Assembly: GCF_001314225.1 (NCBI RefSeq)
Contig: NZ_CP012697.1
Location: 1,550,001 to 1,614,000 of the forward strand
DNA length: 64,000 nt
DNA from: Microbacterium sp. No. 7
GTDB lineage: Bacteria > Actinomycetota > Actinomycetes > Actinomycetales > Microbacteriaceae
Reading direction: 5' to 3'
Below the pieces are notes generated by a model, which did no database searches, was not told the DNA's origin, and saw only the letters and a list, made by a program, of their open reading frames with translations. Position 1 is the stretch's first letter, and each line of letters starts with the position of its first letter. Positions 7,387-15,079 of this stretch are shown here, one piece after another. The position numbers were made by a program, and so were the translations under genes.

Positions 7387-7977
7387 TCAGGAGGGTCGGG
7401 GCACTTCGCGAACGGACGACGACCAGCCGGCGAGCGCGGCGTGCAGCGTCGCGACGATGCGCGCGAAGGTCGCGTCGAGGCTGCGGGGCTGCCGGAAGCC
7501 TGCGCCGTGCTCCAGGGTGACGAAGCCGTGCAGCGTGCTGCGGATCAGGCGGAGCGCGTCGGTCAGGTCGTCGCCGTCGAGCCGGTAGGCGCGCAGGGCG
7601 GAGGCGAACGTCGCGAGCACCTCGGCGGCCGCCGCCTGCCCGTCCGCGTCGTCGGGGTCGGGAGCGACCTGCAGAGCCGCGTACTGGCCGGGATGCCGGG
7701 CCGCCCACGATCGCAGGGCGTGGGCGAGCGCGGTCAGTGCGTCCGCACCGGAGAGCCCGGCGCACGCGGCGGACAGCACGGCGGCGACGTCGTGCGCCGC
7801 GCGCCGGCTCAGGGCGCGGCGCAGGTCGCCGAGATCGGCGACGTGCCGGTACACGCCGGGCGGGGCGATCCCCAGCGAGCGGCCGAGCTTGGTGATCGTC
7901 AGCTCGTCGAACCCGATGTCGTCGGACAGCCGCGCGGCCCGCTCGACCACGGCACGGCGGGTGAGGCGCTCAGCCAT
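7387..7977 (-). CDS. TetR/AcrR-family regulator with WHG-type C-terminal domain
   Basis: About 196 residues. The helix-turn-helix is VVERAARLSDDIGFDELTIT then KLGRSLGIAPPGVYRHVADL, and the C-terminal part is rich in Ala helices as in the WHG (TetR_C_33) group. ATG at 7977 was chosen because it overlaps the stop of the upstream hydrolase gene by 8 bp (7970-7977); an ATG at 7995 is possible. It is second in a two-gene operon with the hydrolase, and a perfect 16-bp-arm palindrome sits at the operon start (8789-8823), so it very probably represses its own operon. The inducer is unknown, and may be a substrate of the hydrolase. Confidence 0.88.
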   Translation of the reverse strand: MAERLTRRAVVERAARLSDDIGFDELTITKLGRSLGIAPPGVYRHVADLGDLRRALSRRAAHDVAAVLSAACAGLSGADALTALAHALRSWAARHPGQYAALQVAPDPDDADGQAAAAEVLATFASALRAYRLDGDDLTDALRLIRSTLHGFVTLEHGAGFRQPRSLDATFARIVATLHAALAGWSSSVREVPRPS

Positions 7978-8788
7978 TCCGCGCCTGCCCGTCATCCGTC
8001 TCCGCGAGGAACGGCAGCATCGCGCTCAGCACCTCGCCGGGCCGTTCGGCCATCGGGTAGTGACCCGCGCCCGGGATCATCCGATGCCGCCCGCGCAGTG
8101 CCTCGGCGACCCACGCGGCCTCGGCCTCCGGATCGGGGAAGTCGCGGTCGCGCTCGCCCATCACCACGAGCGTGGCGGCGCTCACGCGCGGAAGCGCGGT
8201 CTCGGATGCCGCGTGCGAGGTGCGCGCGGTGGCCTGGAACGCGGCCCACCTCCCCGGGCGGCGCAGCAGCGAGAGCGCCCGAGCGACGTGCTCGTCGTGG
8301 TCGGCCGGCGTCTCCTGCCCGAACAGCGACCGGTAGTAGCCGCGCCACACCGCCGGCCCCCACGGGCGGGTCAGGAGCACGCGCAGCAGCAGCCGGGCGG
8401 CCGTCGAGCCGTGGTCGCGCACGAACGGTCCGATCAGCACCAGCCGGCTCACCGCCTCGGGGCGTTCCGCCGCGGCCAGCACCCCGGCCGCGGCGCCCAT
8501 CGAGTTGCCCACGACCGTCGCCGGCCCTCCGCCGAGCGCGTCGATCACTGCGAGCACGTCGCCGGCGGCAGCGGGATCGTCGTACGCGTCGAACCCGATC
8601 GTGCTGTCGCCGTGACCCCGCAGGTCCATCGCCGCCACCCGGTGCCCCGCCGCCACGAGGCCCGGCACGAGGTGGCGGAACGAGGCGCGGGACTCGCCCA
8701 TCCCCGGCACGCACACGATCAGCGGTCCCGCGCCGCCCACCTCGACGGCGATCCGTCCGCCCGGTCTGGACACATCGATCGTTCTCAT
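7970..8788 (-). CDS. Alpha/beta-hydrolase
   Basis: About 272 residues with the alpha/beta-hydrolase core: oxyanion region VCVPGMGES, DLRGHGDS, nucleophile elbow VGNSMGAAAGV (Ser), LVVMGERDRDFPD carrying the acid, and GAGHYP with the catalytic His. No signal peptide, so probably cytoplasmic. Substrate not predictable. The start at 8788 begins immediately after the operator palindrome; an ATG at 8800 lies inside it. With a TATGTTAT-like -10 inside the palindrome, the message may be leaderless or nearly so. It is co-transcribed with the TetR gene that overlaps its stop codon. Confidence 0.88.
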   Translation of the reverse strand: MRTIDVSRPGGRIAVEVGGAGPLIVCVPGMGESRASFRHLVPGLVAAGHRVAAMDLRGHGDSTIGFDAYDDPAAAGDVLAVIDALGGGPATVVGNSMGAAAGVLAAAERPEAVSRLVLIGPFVRDHGSTAARLLLRVLLTRPWGPAVWRGYYRSLFGQETPADHDEHVARALSLLRRPGRWAAFQATARTSHAASETALPRVSAATLVVMGERDRDFPDPEAEAAWVAEALRGRHRMIPGAGHYPMAERPGEVLSAMLPFLAETDDGQARNG

Positions 8789-8823
8789 GTTACGGAGCAT
8801 AACATACTGTTATGCTCCGTAAC
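8789..8823. promoter_or_regulatory. Perfect palindromic operator (16-bp arms, 3-bp centre)
   Basis: GTTACGGAGCATAACA at 8789-8804 is exactly mirrored by TGTTATGCTCCGTAAC at 8808-8823 around TAC. It touches the hydrolase start codon and contains TATGTTAT on the minus strand, so a bound repressor would cover the promoter. The TetR protein of the same operon is the obvious ligand; that pairing is inference from position and symmetry. Confidence 0.85.
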
Positions 8824-8869
8824 TGCTCCTCGTTCGGGGATCGCCGTCCGCGCCGGGTCCCCGTGCGCC

Positions 8870-8940
8870 GTGCAGGACTTTTCCGGCATCCCGGGCGTGT
8901 CGGTGGGGTGCAGGCGGCATCCTCGGAAGATCTCCTGCAC
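8870..8940. repeat. 71-bp palindromic repeat, copy 1
   Basis: The element starts GTGCAGGA and ends TCCTGCAC (8-bp outer stem), with TTCCG and CGGAA as an inner pair, so it can fold into one long imperfect hairpin. It is 69/71 identical, in direct orientation, to 10061-10131; the differences are the second base and one A/G near the end. A GTGCGCC heptad precedes it (8863-8869) and a heptad array follows. The two copies bracket the DUF559 gene. There is no transposase; it resembles a MITE or REP-type unit. Confidence 0.9.
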
Positions 8941-9024
8941 GAGCCACGAGCCACGAGCCACGAGCCACGAGCCACGAGCCACGAGCCACGGGCCACGGGC
9001 CACGGGCGGTGGGCGGTGGGCGGT
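8941..9024. repeat. Heptameric tandem array: GAGCCAC x7, GGGCCAC x2, GGGCGGT x3
   Basis: Twelve uninterrupted 7-bp units follow copy 1 of the palindromic element directly. The sequence changes stepwise from GAGCCAC (8941-8989) to GGGCCAC (8990-9003) to GGGCGGT (9004-9024), as expected for slippage followed by drift. The first seven units are identical, so copy number is probably unstable. No coding role is credible. It lies within the 300 bp before the DUF559 gene, where no promoter is obvious. Confidence 0.92.
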
Positions 9025-9125
9025 GGGGTGCGGGGACTCGTCCACAGGAGGGGTCTCTGCCGATCTGTCCACGGATGCCGGGAATCGGCGGCCGCGCGGG
9101 ACGGCGAGGGCGCAGGCTCGGGCGC

Positions 9126-10013
9126 ATGCCTCGACCCGCGGACTCGCATGTGCCCCGGCCGCCCGTGCCCGACGCCTACCGGCGGCGGCGCAGCAAGGCG
9201 GAGAGACCCGTCCCGTCGCACTGGCGCGTCTGGTCTCGAGCGGACCTGCAGCGTGACTGGCGCGCCGCCGCGGCGGCGGTGCGCGACGGGCTCGTTGTGC
9301 GTGCGCGGACGAACGCATACCTGCATCCGGAGACCGATGCCGACTGCGTCGCCGCGTGCGAGATCGGGGGCCGGCTCACGTGCGTGTCGGAGCTCGCACG
9401 CTGGGGGGTCTTCGTGCAGGGCTCCGCGGGCCTGCACGTCGACGTACCCGCGACCAGCGCGCGGCATCGCATCGCGGGTCGTGCGGTGCGGCTGCACTGG
9501 ACCCGCAACCGCCGGGACGGATGGGCGAATGCCGGCATCGTCGAGGCGCTCGTCGCCGCCGTGCGGTGCCAGAAGGTGCAGGTGGCCGTCGCCACGCTCG
9601 ACTCCGCGCTGCAGCTGCGGCTGATCGGCGCCGCCGAGCTCGATCGCGTCTTCGCCGCGCTCCCGCGCCGATTCGCCGTGCTGCGTCCCCTGCTCGACCC
9701 GGCGGCGGAGTCGGGATCGGAGAGCATCATGCGACTGCTGCTGCGCCGTCTCGGATGCCGTGTGCAATCGCAAGTGCTCATCCCCGGCGTGGGGCGCGTC
9801 GACTTCCTCGTCGACGGCTGGCTCATCGTGGAATGCGACAGCGAGGCCCACCATGCCTCGTGGGACGCGCGGCGCACGGATCTGCGCCGCGACCAGGCCG
9901 CGGCATCCCGGGGCTACACGACGTACCGCGCGATCGCGGAGGACATCTTCTGGCACCAGGATCAGGTGCTGAACGCCGTGCGCGGCCTCCGGCGCGCACG
10001 GGCCGACGCGTGA
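9126..10013 (+). CDS. DUF559-family endonuclease-like protein with AbiEi-like N-terminal region
   Basis: 295 residues. The N-terminal half (WRAAAAAVRDGLVVRARTNA, then LTCVSELARWGV and LHVDVP) resembles the winged-helix/AbiEi-type antitoxin part often joined to DUF559. The C-terminal ~100 residues form a Vsr-like PD-(D/E)XK nuclease fold with E in SESIMR, D in GRVDFLVDG and the E-x-D pair in LIVECD, followed by HHASWDARRTDLRRD. DNA cleavage is family inference; no target is known. The ATG at 9126 was chosen; an open frame continues upstream but runs into repeat DNA. The gene stands alone, flanked on both sides by 71-bp palindromes and heptad arrays, which suggests a mobile or recombining cassette. 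Confidence 0.75.
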   Translation: MPRPADSHVPRPPVPDAYRRRRSKAERPVPSHWRVWSRADLQRDWRAAAAAVRDGLVVRARTNAYLHPETDADCVAACEIGGRLTCVSELARWGVFVQGSAGLHVDVPATSARHRIAGRAVRLHWTRNRRDGWANAGIVEALVAAVRCQKVQVAVATLDSALQLRLIGAAELDRVFAALPRRFAVLRPLLDPAAESGSESIMRLLLRRLGCRVQSQVLIPGVGRVDFLVDGWLIVECDSEAHHASWDARRTDLRRDQAAASRGYTTYRAIAEDIFWHQDQVLNAVRGLRRARADA

Positions 10014-10018
10014 ATCGC

Positions 10019-10060
10019 GTGCGCCGTGAGCCGTGCGCCGTGCGCCGTGTCGCGTGCGCC
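10019..10060. repeat. Heptameric tandem array (GTGCGCC type), six units
   Basis: Units read GTGCGCC, GTGAGCC, GTGCGCC, GTGCGCC, GTGTCGC, GTGCGCC, contiguous with the start of palindromic copy 2 and beginning 5 bp after the DUF559 stop. Copy 1 also has one GTGCGCC just before it, so the heptad belongs to the repeat family. Degenerate GGGCCAC/GGGCCGC heptads reappear at 10161-10174, mirroring the array that follows copy 1. Confidence 0.85.
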
Positions 10061-10131
10061 GAGCAGGACTTTTCCGGCATCCCGGGCGTGTCGGTGGGGT
10101 GCAGGCGGCATCCTCGGGAGATCTCCTGCAC
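10061..10131. repeat. 71-bp palindromic repeat, copy 2
   Basis: Direct copy of 8870-8940 with two mismatches. It begins GAGCAGGA, so one base pair of the outer stem is lost, and ends TCTCCTGCAC. It stands between the DUF559 gene and the pirin gene. The remaining DNA to the pirin start (10132-10257) is GC-rich with heptad-like remnants and no visible gene. Confidence 0.9.
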
Positions 10132-10257
10132 GGCGCACCGGGCAGGGGCTGCCAGGCGCGGGGCCACGGGCCGCGGGGCGGCGAGGCACGAGGACCTCGC
10201 GCGGCGCGCGCGGCCCGGGGCGGTGACGGCGGCGGCGATCGGGCGCAAGATGGTGTC

Positions 10258-11253
10258 ATGACGAACCTCGACAGACGTCCGGGCATCGCGGTGCTCCAGC
10301 CGGGCGAGCCCTGCACCGCCGTCGAGGCCCTCGAGCCGCGTGCCGTGCCGCTCGGCGGGCTGCGTGCGATGACCGTCCGCCGAACGCTGCCGCAGCGTCA
10401 GCGCTCGCTCGTCGGCGCCTGGTGCTTCCTCGATCACTACGGCCCGGACGACGTCGCCGCCACGGGCGGCATGCAGGTGCCGCGCCATCCGCACACGGGC
10501 CTCGCCACGGTGTCGTGGCTGTTCGCCGGCCGGATCGATCACCTCGACTCCGGAGGGAACGCCGCCGCCGTCGTTCCCGGCGAGCTGAACCTCATGATCG
10601 CGGGACGCGGCATCACCCACCAGGAGATCAGCACGCCCGACACCACCTCGCTGCACGGCGTGCAGCTCTGGTACGCCCTGCCGGAGGAGACACGGTTCAG
10701 CGAGAACCGCTTCGAGCACTACGCGCCCGAGCCGGTCGTGCGCCCCGGCCTCACGGCGCGCGTGTTCATCGGGGAGCTGCTCGGCTCGGCCTCGCCGGTC
10801 GACACGCGCACGCCCGGCCTCCTCGGCGCGGAGCTGCTGCTGGAGCCGGGCGCGGCCGTCCGGCTGAGCGTGCGGAGCGACTTCGAGCACGCCGTGCTCG
10901 CGGAGGACGCGGATGTCACGGTGAACGCCGTGGCGATCGCGCATCGCTCCCTCGCGTACGTCCCTCCGGGCTCCGGCACGCTCGAGATCGTCGCAGGTCG
11001 CGCCGGCGCACGCGTGTTGCTGCTCGGCGGCGTGCCGCTGGGGGAGCGGATCGTGATGTGGTGGAACTTCGTCGGCCGAGATCACGACGAGATCGTCGAG
11101 TACCGCCGCCGTTATCAGGCCGAGCTCGGCTTCGAGCCGCCGCATCCCGGGGACGCCGGCAAGCCCGCGCTCTTCGGGAGCTTCCCGCCCGGGCAGCGGC
11201 CGGCCCTCCCCGCGCCCGCCCTGCCGATCACGCGGCTTCTGCCGAGGGACTGA
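10258..11253 (+). CDS. Pirin-family protein (bicupin)
   Basis: 331 residues. The N-terminal cupin carries the metal-binding pattern PRHPHTGLATVSWLFAG ... GRGITHQE, with H-P-H and a later H/E, and a pirin_C cupin follows from about residue 190. Pirins are Fe(II)-dependent; some act as quercetin 2,3-dioxygenases and others as redox-sensing regulators. The role here is not fixed. The ATG at 10258 was preferred over upstream in-frame codons that lie in repeat DNA. It is convergent with the FMN reductase gene, 16 bp away. Confidence 0.9.
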   Translation: MTNLDRRPGIAVLQPGEPCTAVEALEPRAVPLGGLRAMTVRRTLPQRQRSLVGAWCFLDHYGPDDVAATGGMQVPRHPHTGLATVSWLFAGRIDHLDSGGNAAAVVPGELNLMIAGRGITHQEISTPDTTSLHGVQLWYALPEETRFSENRFEHYAPEPVVRPGLTARVFIGELLGSASPVDTRTPGLLGAELLLEPGAAVRLSVRSDFEHAVLAEDADVTVNAVAIAHRSLAYVPPGSGTLEIVAGRAGARVLLLGGVPLGERIVMWWNFVGRDHDEIVEYRRRYQAELGFEPPHPGDAGKPALFGSFPPGQRPALPAPALPITRLLPRD

Positions 11254-11269
11254 CGCGCATCGCCGGCCG

Positions 11270-11932
11270 TCAGGCCCCGCCCGCGGCGAGACGCATGAGG
11301 TCGGTGTCGAGCTCGATGCCGAGCTGCGTGCCGCCCCCGCTGCCGTAGCTGTGCTGATAGCGGCCCCAGGCGTCGCCGCGCACGGCGTCGCGGAAGCCGC
11401 CCGCGACCAGCGCCAGCAGCTCGGCCGCCGCACGGTCGATGCGCTCGTCGAGGCCGCCGCCCCAGTCCTCGGGAGCGGCGAACAGCGCCGTCGGCGCGGC
11501 CACGGCGCGCAGGTAGGCGAAGAGGCCGCGCAGCTGCTCGTCCACGACGAGCGCGTGCCGCGCGCTGCCCGCCGTGGCCGCGAGCACGACCGGCGTGCCG
11601 ATGAGCACGTCGTTGTCGAGCACCTGGAAGAACGAGGTGAGCAGTCCGCTCGGCCCCGCCTTGTACACGGGCGTCGACACGACGAGCGCGTCGGCGTCGC
11701 GGACCGCGTCGAGCGCTCGCTGCAGGGACGGCGACACGAGGCCCGTGACCATCGCGTCGGCGACGTCGCGGGCGAGCGTGCGCAGCTCGACGGTGCGCGT
11801 GGCGACCGCGAGGCCGCGCTCGGCGCCGAGGCTCTCGATGCGCGCGGCGGCGCGGCTCGCGAGCAGCGCCGTGCTCGACGGGTCGCTCGTCCCCGCGGAG
11901 ACGACGACGAGGCTCTTGTCCGTGGCGTTCAC
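11270..11932 (-). CDS. NAD(P)H-dependent FMN reductase (CE1759 family)
   Basis: 220 residues with a flavodoxin-like fold: VVSAGTSDPSST at the phosphate loop, DALVVSTPVYKAGPSGLLTSF at the second flavin loop, and GTPVVLAATAGSARHAL. The GTG start at 11932 is preceded by AAGGAGGA. It follows a luciferase-like monooxygenase gene by 11 bp; this reductase/oxygenase pair matches the CE1758/CE1759 pair named from Corynebacterium efficiens. It should supply reduced flavin to the oxygenase. Substrate of the pair unknown. Confidence 0.88.
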   Translation of the reverse strand: MNATDKSLVVVSAGTSDPSSTALLASRAAARIESLGAERGLAVATRTVELRTLARDVADAMVTGLVSPSLQRALDAVRDADALVVSTPVYKAGPSGLLTSFFQVLDNDVLIGTPVVLAATAGSARHALVVDEQLRGLFAYLRAVAAPTALFAAPEDWGGGLDERIDRAAAELLALVAGGFRDAVRGDAWGRYQHSYGSGGGTQLGIELDTDLMRLAAGGA

Positions 11933-11943
11933 GATGTCCTCCT

Positions 11944-13122
11944 TCAGGCCGTGGCCGGGGCGGCCGACGTGTCGAGGTAGGGCGAGCCGCCGGTGACGTT
12001 GTCGCCGCGGTTCGCGCGAGGCCTCGGCTGGCGGGGCGCGTCGTCGCCGTACTTCGCCGCGACGAGCTGCGCGTGGGTGGGTGCGGTCTCCGGCACGTCG
12101 GGGTCGCGCCGTGCGGCGAGCTCGCGGCGCAGCACGGGCACGACGTGCTCGCCGAGCAGCTCGATCTGCTCGAGCACGGTCGCGAGCGGCAGGCCCGCGT
12201 GGTCGATCAGGAACATCTGCCGCTGGTAGTCGCCGAAGATCTCCCGGAACGTGAGGGTCTTGTCGATGACCTCCTGCGGGCTGCCCACCGAGAGCGGCGT
12301 CTGCTGCATGAAGTCCTCCATGCGGGGGCCGTGGCCGTAGACCGGCGCCTCGTCGAAGTAGGGGCGGAAGCCGTCGACGGCATCCTGCGATCTCTTCGCG
12401 ATGAACGCCTGTCCGCCGAGACCGACGATCGCCCGCTTCGCGGGGCCGTGTCCGTAGTGCTCGAACCGCTGCCGGTAGAAGTCGATGAGCCGCAGCGAGT
12501 GCTCGGACGGCGCGAAGATGTGGTTCGAGAAGAACCCGTCGCCGTAGAACGCGGCCTGCTCGGCGATCTCGGGGGTGCGGATGGAGCCGTGCCACACGAA
12601 CGGCGGCACGTCGTCGAGCGGACGGGGCGTCGAGGTGAACCCGCGCAGCGGCGTGCGGAAGGTGCCGCTGTAGTCCACGACGTCCTCGCGCCAGAGGCGG
12701 TGCAGCAGGTTGTAGTTCTCCAGGGCGAGCGTCAGCGCCGTGCGGATGTCCTTGCCGAACCACGGGTAGACGGGCGCCGTGTTGCCGCGGCCGAGCATCA
12801 GGTCCATGCGCCCCTTGGCGAGGTGCTGCAGCATCGCGTACTCCTCGGCGATGCGCACGGGGTCGTTCGTCGTGATGAGCGTCGTCGCCGTGCTGAGCTT
12901 CAGCGTTCGCGTCTGCCCCGCGATGTAGGCGAGCAGGGTCGTGGGCGACGACGAGAAGAAGGGCGGGTTGTGGTGCTCGCCGACGGCGAAGACGTCGAGC
13001 CCCGCCTCCTCGGCCGCGAGGGCGATCCGCGTGATGGCGTCGATGCGCTCCGCCTCGCTGGGCGTGTCGCCGGTGACGGGGTCGCGCGTGACATCGCTCA
13101 CGCTGAAGATGCCGAATTCCAT
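11944..13122 (-). CDS. LLM-class FMN-dependent monooxygenase (CE1758 family)
   Basis: 392 residues of luciferase-like TIM barrel. It starts MEFGIFSVSDVTRDP, and FAVGEHHNPPFFSSSP is the flavin-side loop with its conserved EHH. It has the family's long C-terminal arm ending in a Pro/Arg-rich tail. The ATG at 13122 follows CGGGAGAACACC. It is first in an operon with the FMN reductase, so the two form a two-component flavin monooxygenase. CAAATG direct repeats lie about 30-50 bp upstream. Function beyond the family is unknown. Confidence 0.9.
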   Translation of the reverse strand: MEFGIFSVSDVTRDPVTGDTPSEAERIDAITRIALAAEEAGLDVFAVGEHHNPPFFSSSPTTLLAYIAGQTRTLKLSTATTLITTNDPVRIAEEYAMLQHLAKGRMDLMLGRGNTAPVYPWFGKDIRTALTLALENYNLLHRLWREDVVDYSGTFRTPLRGFTSTPRPLDDVPPFVWHGSIRTPEIAEQAAFYGDGFFSNHIFAPSEHSLRLIDFYRQRFEHYGHGPAKRAIVGLGGQAFIAKRSQDAVDGFRPYFDEAPVYGHGPRMEDFMQQTPLSVGSPQEVIDKTLTFREIFGDYQRQMFLIDHAGLPLATVLEQIELLGEHVVPVLRRELAARRDPDVPETAPTHAQLVAAKYGDDAPRQPRPRANRGDNVTGGSPYLDTSAAPATA

Positions 13123-13153
13123 GGTGTTCTCCCGAGGGGCGGCCCTCGCCGCC

Positions 13154-13169
13154 CATTTGTATTCATTTG
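13154..13169 (-). promoter_or_regulatory. CATTTG direct repeat before the LLM operon
   Basis: CATTTG at 13154-13159 and 13164-13169 lies one helical turn apart in a short AT-rich island upstream of the ATG at 13122. On the coding strand this reads ATGCAAATGAATACAAAT, with -10-like hexamers (GAATAC). It is a plausible promoter/operator; the regulator is unknown. Confidence 0.35.
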
Positions 13170-13249
13170 CATAGAAAGTAACGCATGCCGGGACGGTGTA
13201 TTCCCGCATGCGGGGCGGCGTGCCGCCCGACGGCCGCCAGAATGGGACC

Positions 13250-13900
13250 GTGACCTCGCCGCGCCCCGCCACCGTCGTCTTCCTGCACGGCATCGGCGTC
13301 GGCCCCGAATCCTGGGACGCCCAGGTGCGAGCGCTTCCCGACGGCTTCGCCGGCGTCGCGCCGCGCATCGCCGGACTCCGCGACCACGACGGCGTTCCCT
13401 TCACGCTCGACGGCGCCGTGTCGGCGCTGTGCGACGAGCTCGACCGTCGCGGGCTCGAGCGCGTGCACGTCTGCGGGCTCTCGCTCGGCGCCCTGGTCGC
13501 GACCCGGCTCGCGGCCACCCGCCCCGAGCGCGTCGCGTCCCTCGTGCTGTCGGGAGGTCAGGTGCGTCCCCATCCCGTGCTCATGCGGGTGCAGAACGGC
13601 ATCCTCCGGCTGCTTCCCGCGCGCATCGCCGGCGCCCCCGGAATGAGCAAGGGCAGGATGCTCGACGTGCTGCGCGCGCTCGCCGCCCTCGACCTGCGGC
13701 CCGAGCTGTCGCGCATCGGCGCGCGCACGCTCGTGCTGTGCGGCGCGAGGGACCGCGCGAACATCCCCGCCGCGCGCGAGCTCGCGGCATCGATCCCGCA
13801 CGCGTCTCTGCAGATCGTCCCCGGCGCCGGTCACGAGTGGAACACGCAGCTCCCGCACGAGTTCTCCTCGAGACTGAACGCGTTCCTCGCGTCGGCGTGA
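13250..13900 (+). CDS. Alpha/beta-hydrolase
   Basis: 216 residues. HGIGVGPESWDAQ is the oxyanion region, GLSLGALVATRLA is the nucleophile elbow, LVLCGARDRANIP carries the acid and GAGHEWNTQ carries the catalytic His. It is compact, without an obvious large cap. The GTG at 13250 gives a standard N-terminus (VTSPRPATVVFLHG); an in-frame ATG at 13196 would add an atypical Arg-rich leader. It is divergent from the LLM operon and convergent with the DoxX gene. Substrate unknown. Confidence 0.85.
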   Translation: MTSPRPATVVFLHGIGVGPESWDAQVRALPDGFAGVAPRIAGLRDHDGVPFTLDGAVSALCDELDRRGLERVHVCGLSLGALVATRLAATRPERVASLVLSGGQVRPHPVLMRVQNGILRLLPARIAGAPGMSKGRMLDVLRALAALDLRPELSRIGARTLVLCGARDRANIPAARELAASIPHASLQIVPGAGHEWNTQLPHEFSSRLNAFLASA

Positions 13901-13910
13901 CGCCCGGTCG

Positions 13911-14270
13911 TCACAGCGTCAGCGAGAGCACCAGCACCGCCATCGACAGCGTGAGCATGCCCAGGCAGTTGACCCAGAACGCCGATCCCAGGCTGCGGGC
14001 ACGGAGGTGTGCGGCGGCGGCGCAGCAGAAGTAGGCGATCACGCCGACGTTCGCGGCGACGGCGACGCCGGGCGTCCAGATGCCGACGACGAGCCCCGCG
14101 GCAGCGAGCGCCTTGATGACGATGAGCGTCCACCACCAGTCGCGCGGAAACCCCACGCCGTCGAGGCACTCGCGGATGAAGCGCGGAGGGCGTGCCGACA
14201 GGGCGGCGTCGCCCGCCAGCACGAGGGCGAGCAGCACGGGCGGCCACCATGCGGCCGGAAGCGCCGTCAT
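13911..14270 (-). CDS. DoxX-like small membrane protein
   Basis: 119 residues with four hydrophobic helices (about 7-24, 48-68, 70-92 and 97-117). The phrase WWWTLIVIKALAAAGLVVGI between helices fits the DoxX family. DoxX proteins are small membrane proteins of uncertain role, sometimes linked to redox or thiosulfate metabolism. Its ATG overlaps the stop of the TetR gene (ATGA), so the two form one operon and the protein is probably under the TetR repressor. Confidence 0.82.
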   Translation of the reverse strand: MTALPAAWWPPVLLALVLAGDAALSARPPRFIRECLDGVGFPRDWWWTLIVIKALAAAGLVVGIWTPGVAVAANVGVIAYFCCAAAAHLRARSLGSAFWVNCLGMLTLSMAVLVLSLTL

Positions 14271-14872
14271 GCGGCGTCCTCTCCGCGGAGGTCGAGCGAG
14301 GAGCAGGGGCAGATCGCCGCGAACGTGCGGTGCAGCTGCGCCAGGATCCGGTCGTGGTCGACGCGGCGCTGCGCCGACCACGTGAAGAGGGCGCCGACGT
14401 AGGCGGCGTGGATCGCCTCTGCGCGGATGCCCGCGTGCTCGGCATCGGCACAGCCGTGCGTGCGGAGGATGGTGCCGACCTCGTCGCGCAGCAGCGCGGC
14501 GAGGCGCGTGAACAGCTCGGAGTCGTGGGTTCCCGACACGAGGATCGACGCGTACACGCGCGACAGATCGGGGTGGCTCGTGAAGATCTCCACGAACGGC
14601 TGCACGTGCGCCAGGATGCGGTCGGGGCACGGCCCCTCCGTCGGGCGCGGCGCCGATCGTGCGTGCTCCTCCTCGATGAGGGCATCGAACACCTGGATCA
14701 GCAGGGCGTTCTTGTCGCCGGCGGTCATGACGGTGCCGACGCTCACCCCGCTCGCGTCGGCGATGTCTCGGATCGTCGTCATTCCGAACCCGCGCTCTCG
14801 GAACAGGTGGTCGGCCGCGGCCAGCACCGATCGTCGTGTCGTGACGCGCGACTCCTCTCGGGTGGGTGACAT
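14267..14872 (-). CDS. TetR-family regulator
   Basis: About 201 residues. The helix-turn-helix covers roughly residues 8-55 (SVLAAADHLFRERGFGMTTI, then RDIADASGVSVGTVMTAGDK), and the C-terminal ligand domain is helical with several Cys near the end (ICPCSS). ATG at 14872 (MSPTREES) is preferred, with one at 14887 possible. Two inverted-repeat sites lie just upstream (14892-14917), as expected for autorepression. It is coupled to the DoxX gene and lies head-to-head with an SDR gene about 160 bp beyond the operator, which it might also control. Confidence 0.88.
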   Translation of the reverse strand: MSPTREESRVTTRRSVLAAADHLFRERGFGMTTIRDIADASGVSVGTVMTAGDKNALLIQVFDALIEEEHARSAPRPTEGPCPDRILAHVQPFVEIFTSHPDLSRVYASILVSGTHDSELFTRLAALLRDEVGTILRTHGCADAEHAGIRAEAIHAAYVGALFTWSAQRRVDHDRILAQLHRTFAAICPCSSLDLRGEDAA

Positions 14873-14891
14873 GAGGGCCTCCGGCAAGAAC

Positions 14892-14917
14892 GAACAGGTT
14901 CAGTGAACATGTTCACT
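14892..14917. promoter_or_regulatory. TetR operator: perfect palindrome AGTGAACATGTTCACT plus GAAC-N2-GTTC
   Basis: 14902-14917 is a perfect 16-bp palindrome of TetR style, and an adjoining GAACAGGTTC at 14892-14901 repeats the GAAC...GTTC arms, so two dimers could bind side by side. The sites sit 20-45 bp before the TetR start codon. Binding by the adjacent TetR is inferred. Confidence 0.8.
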
Positions 14918-15079
14918 CTAGCGGACGGATGCCCGGACGTCCGCCGGGTTTGTCACGGCGCGCGGCGCAGCGGCGGGGGTCGCTGGCGGCGTAGCGTCGG
15001 AGACGAGCGCGAGGAGGCGCGGCACCGGCCCCGTCTTCCACCACCCGTACCCGGGGCGCTCAGAGGAAGGGACCCGATC

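Noticed and set aside
8941..9024. Repeat-rich secreted or coiled protein coded by the heptad array
   Set aside because: All frames through the heptads are open because 7-bp units cycle the frame; no start, SD or conserved flank supports coding.
8812..9624. Divergent gene starting inside the TetR operator on the plus strand
   Set aside because: The frame crosses the palindromic repeat and heptad array and then overlaps the DUF559 gene in another frame; it is Arg-rich without motifs.
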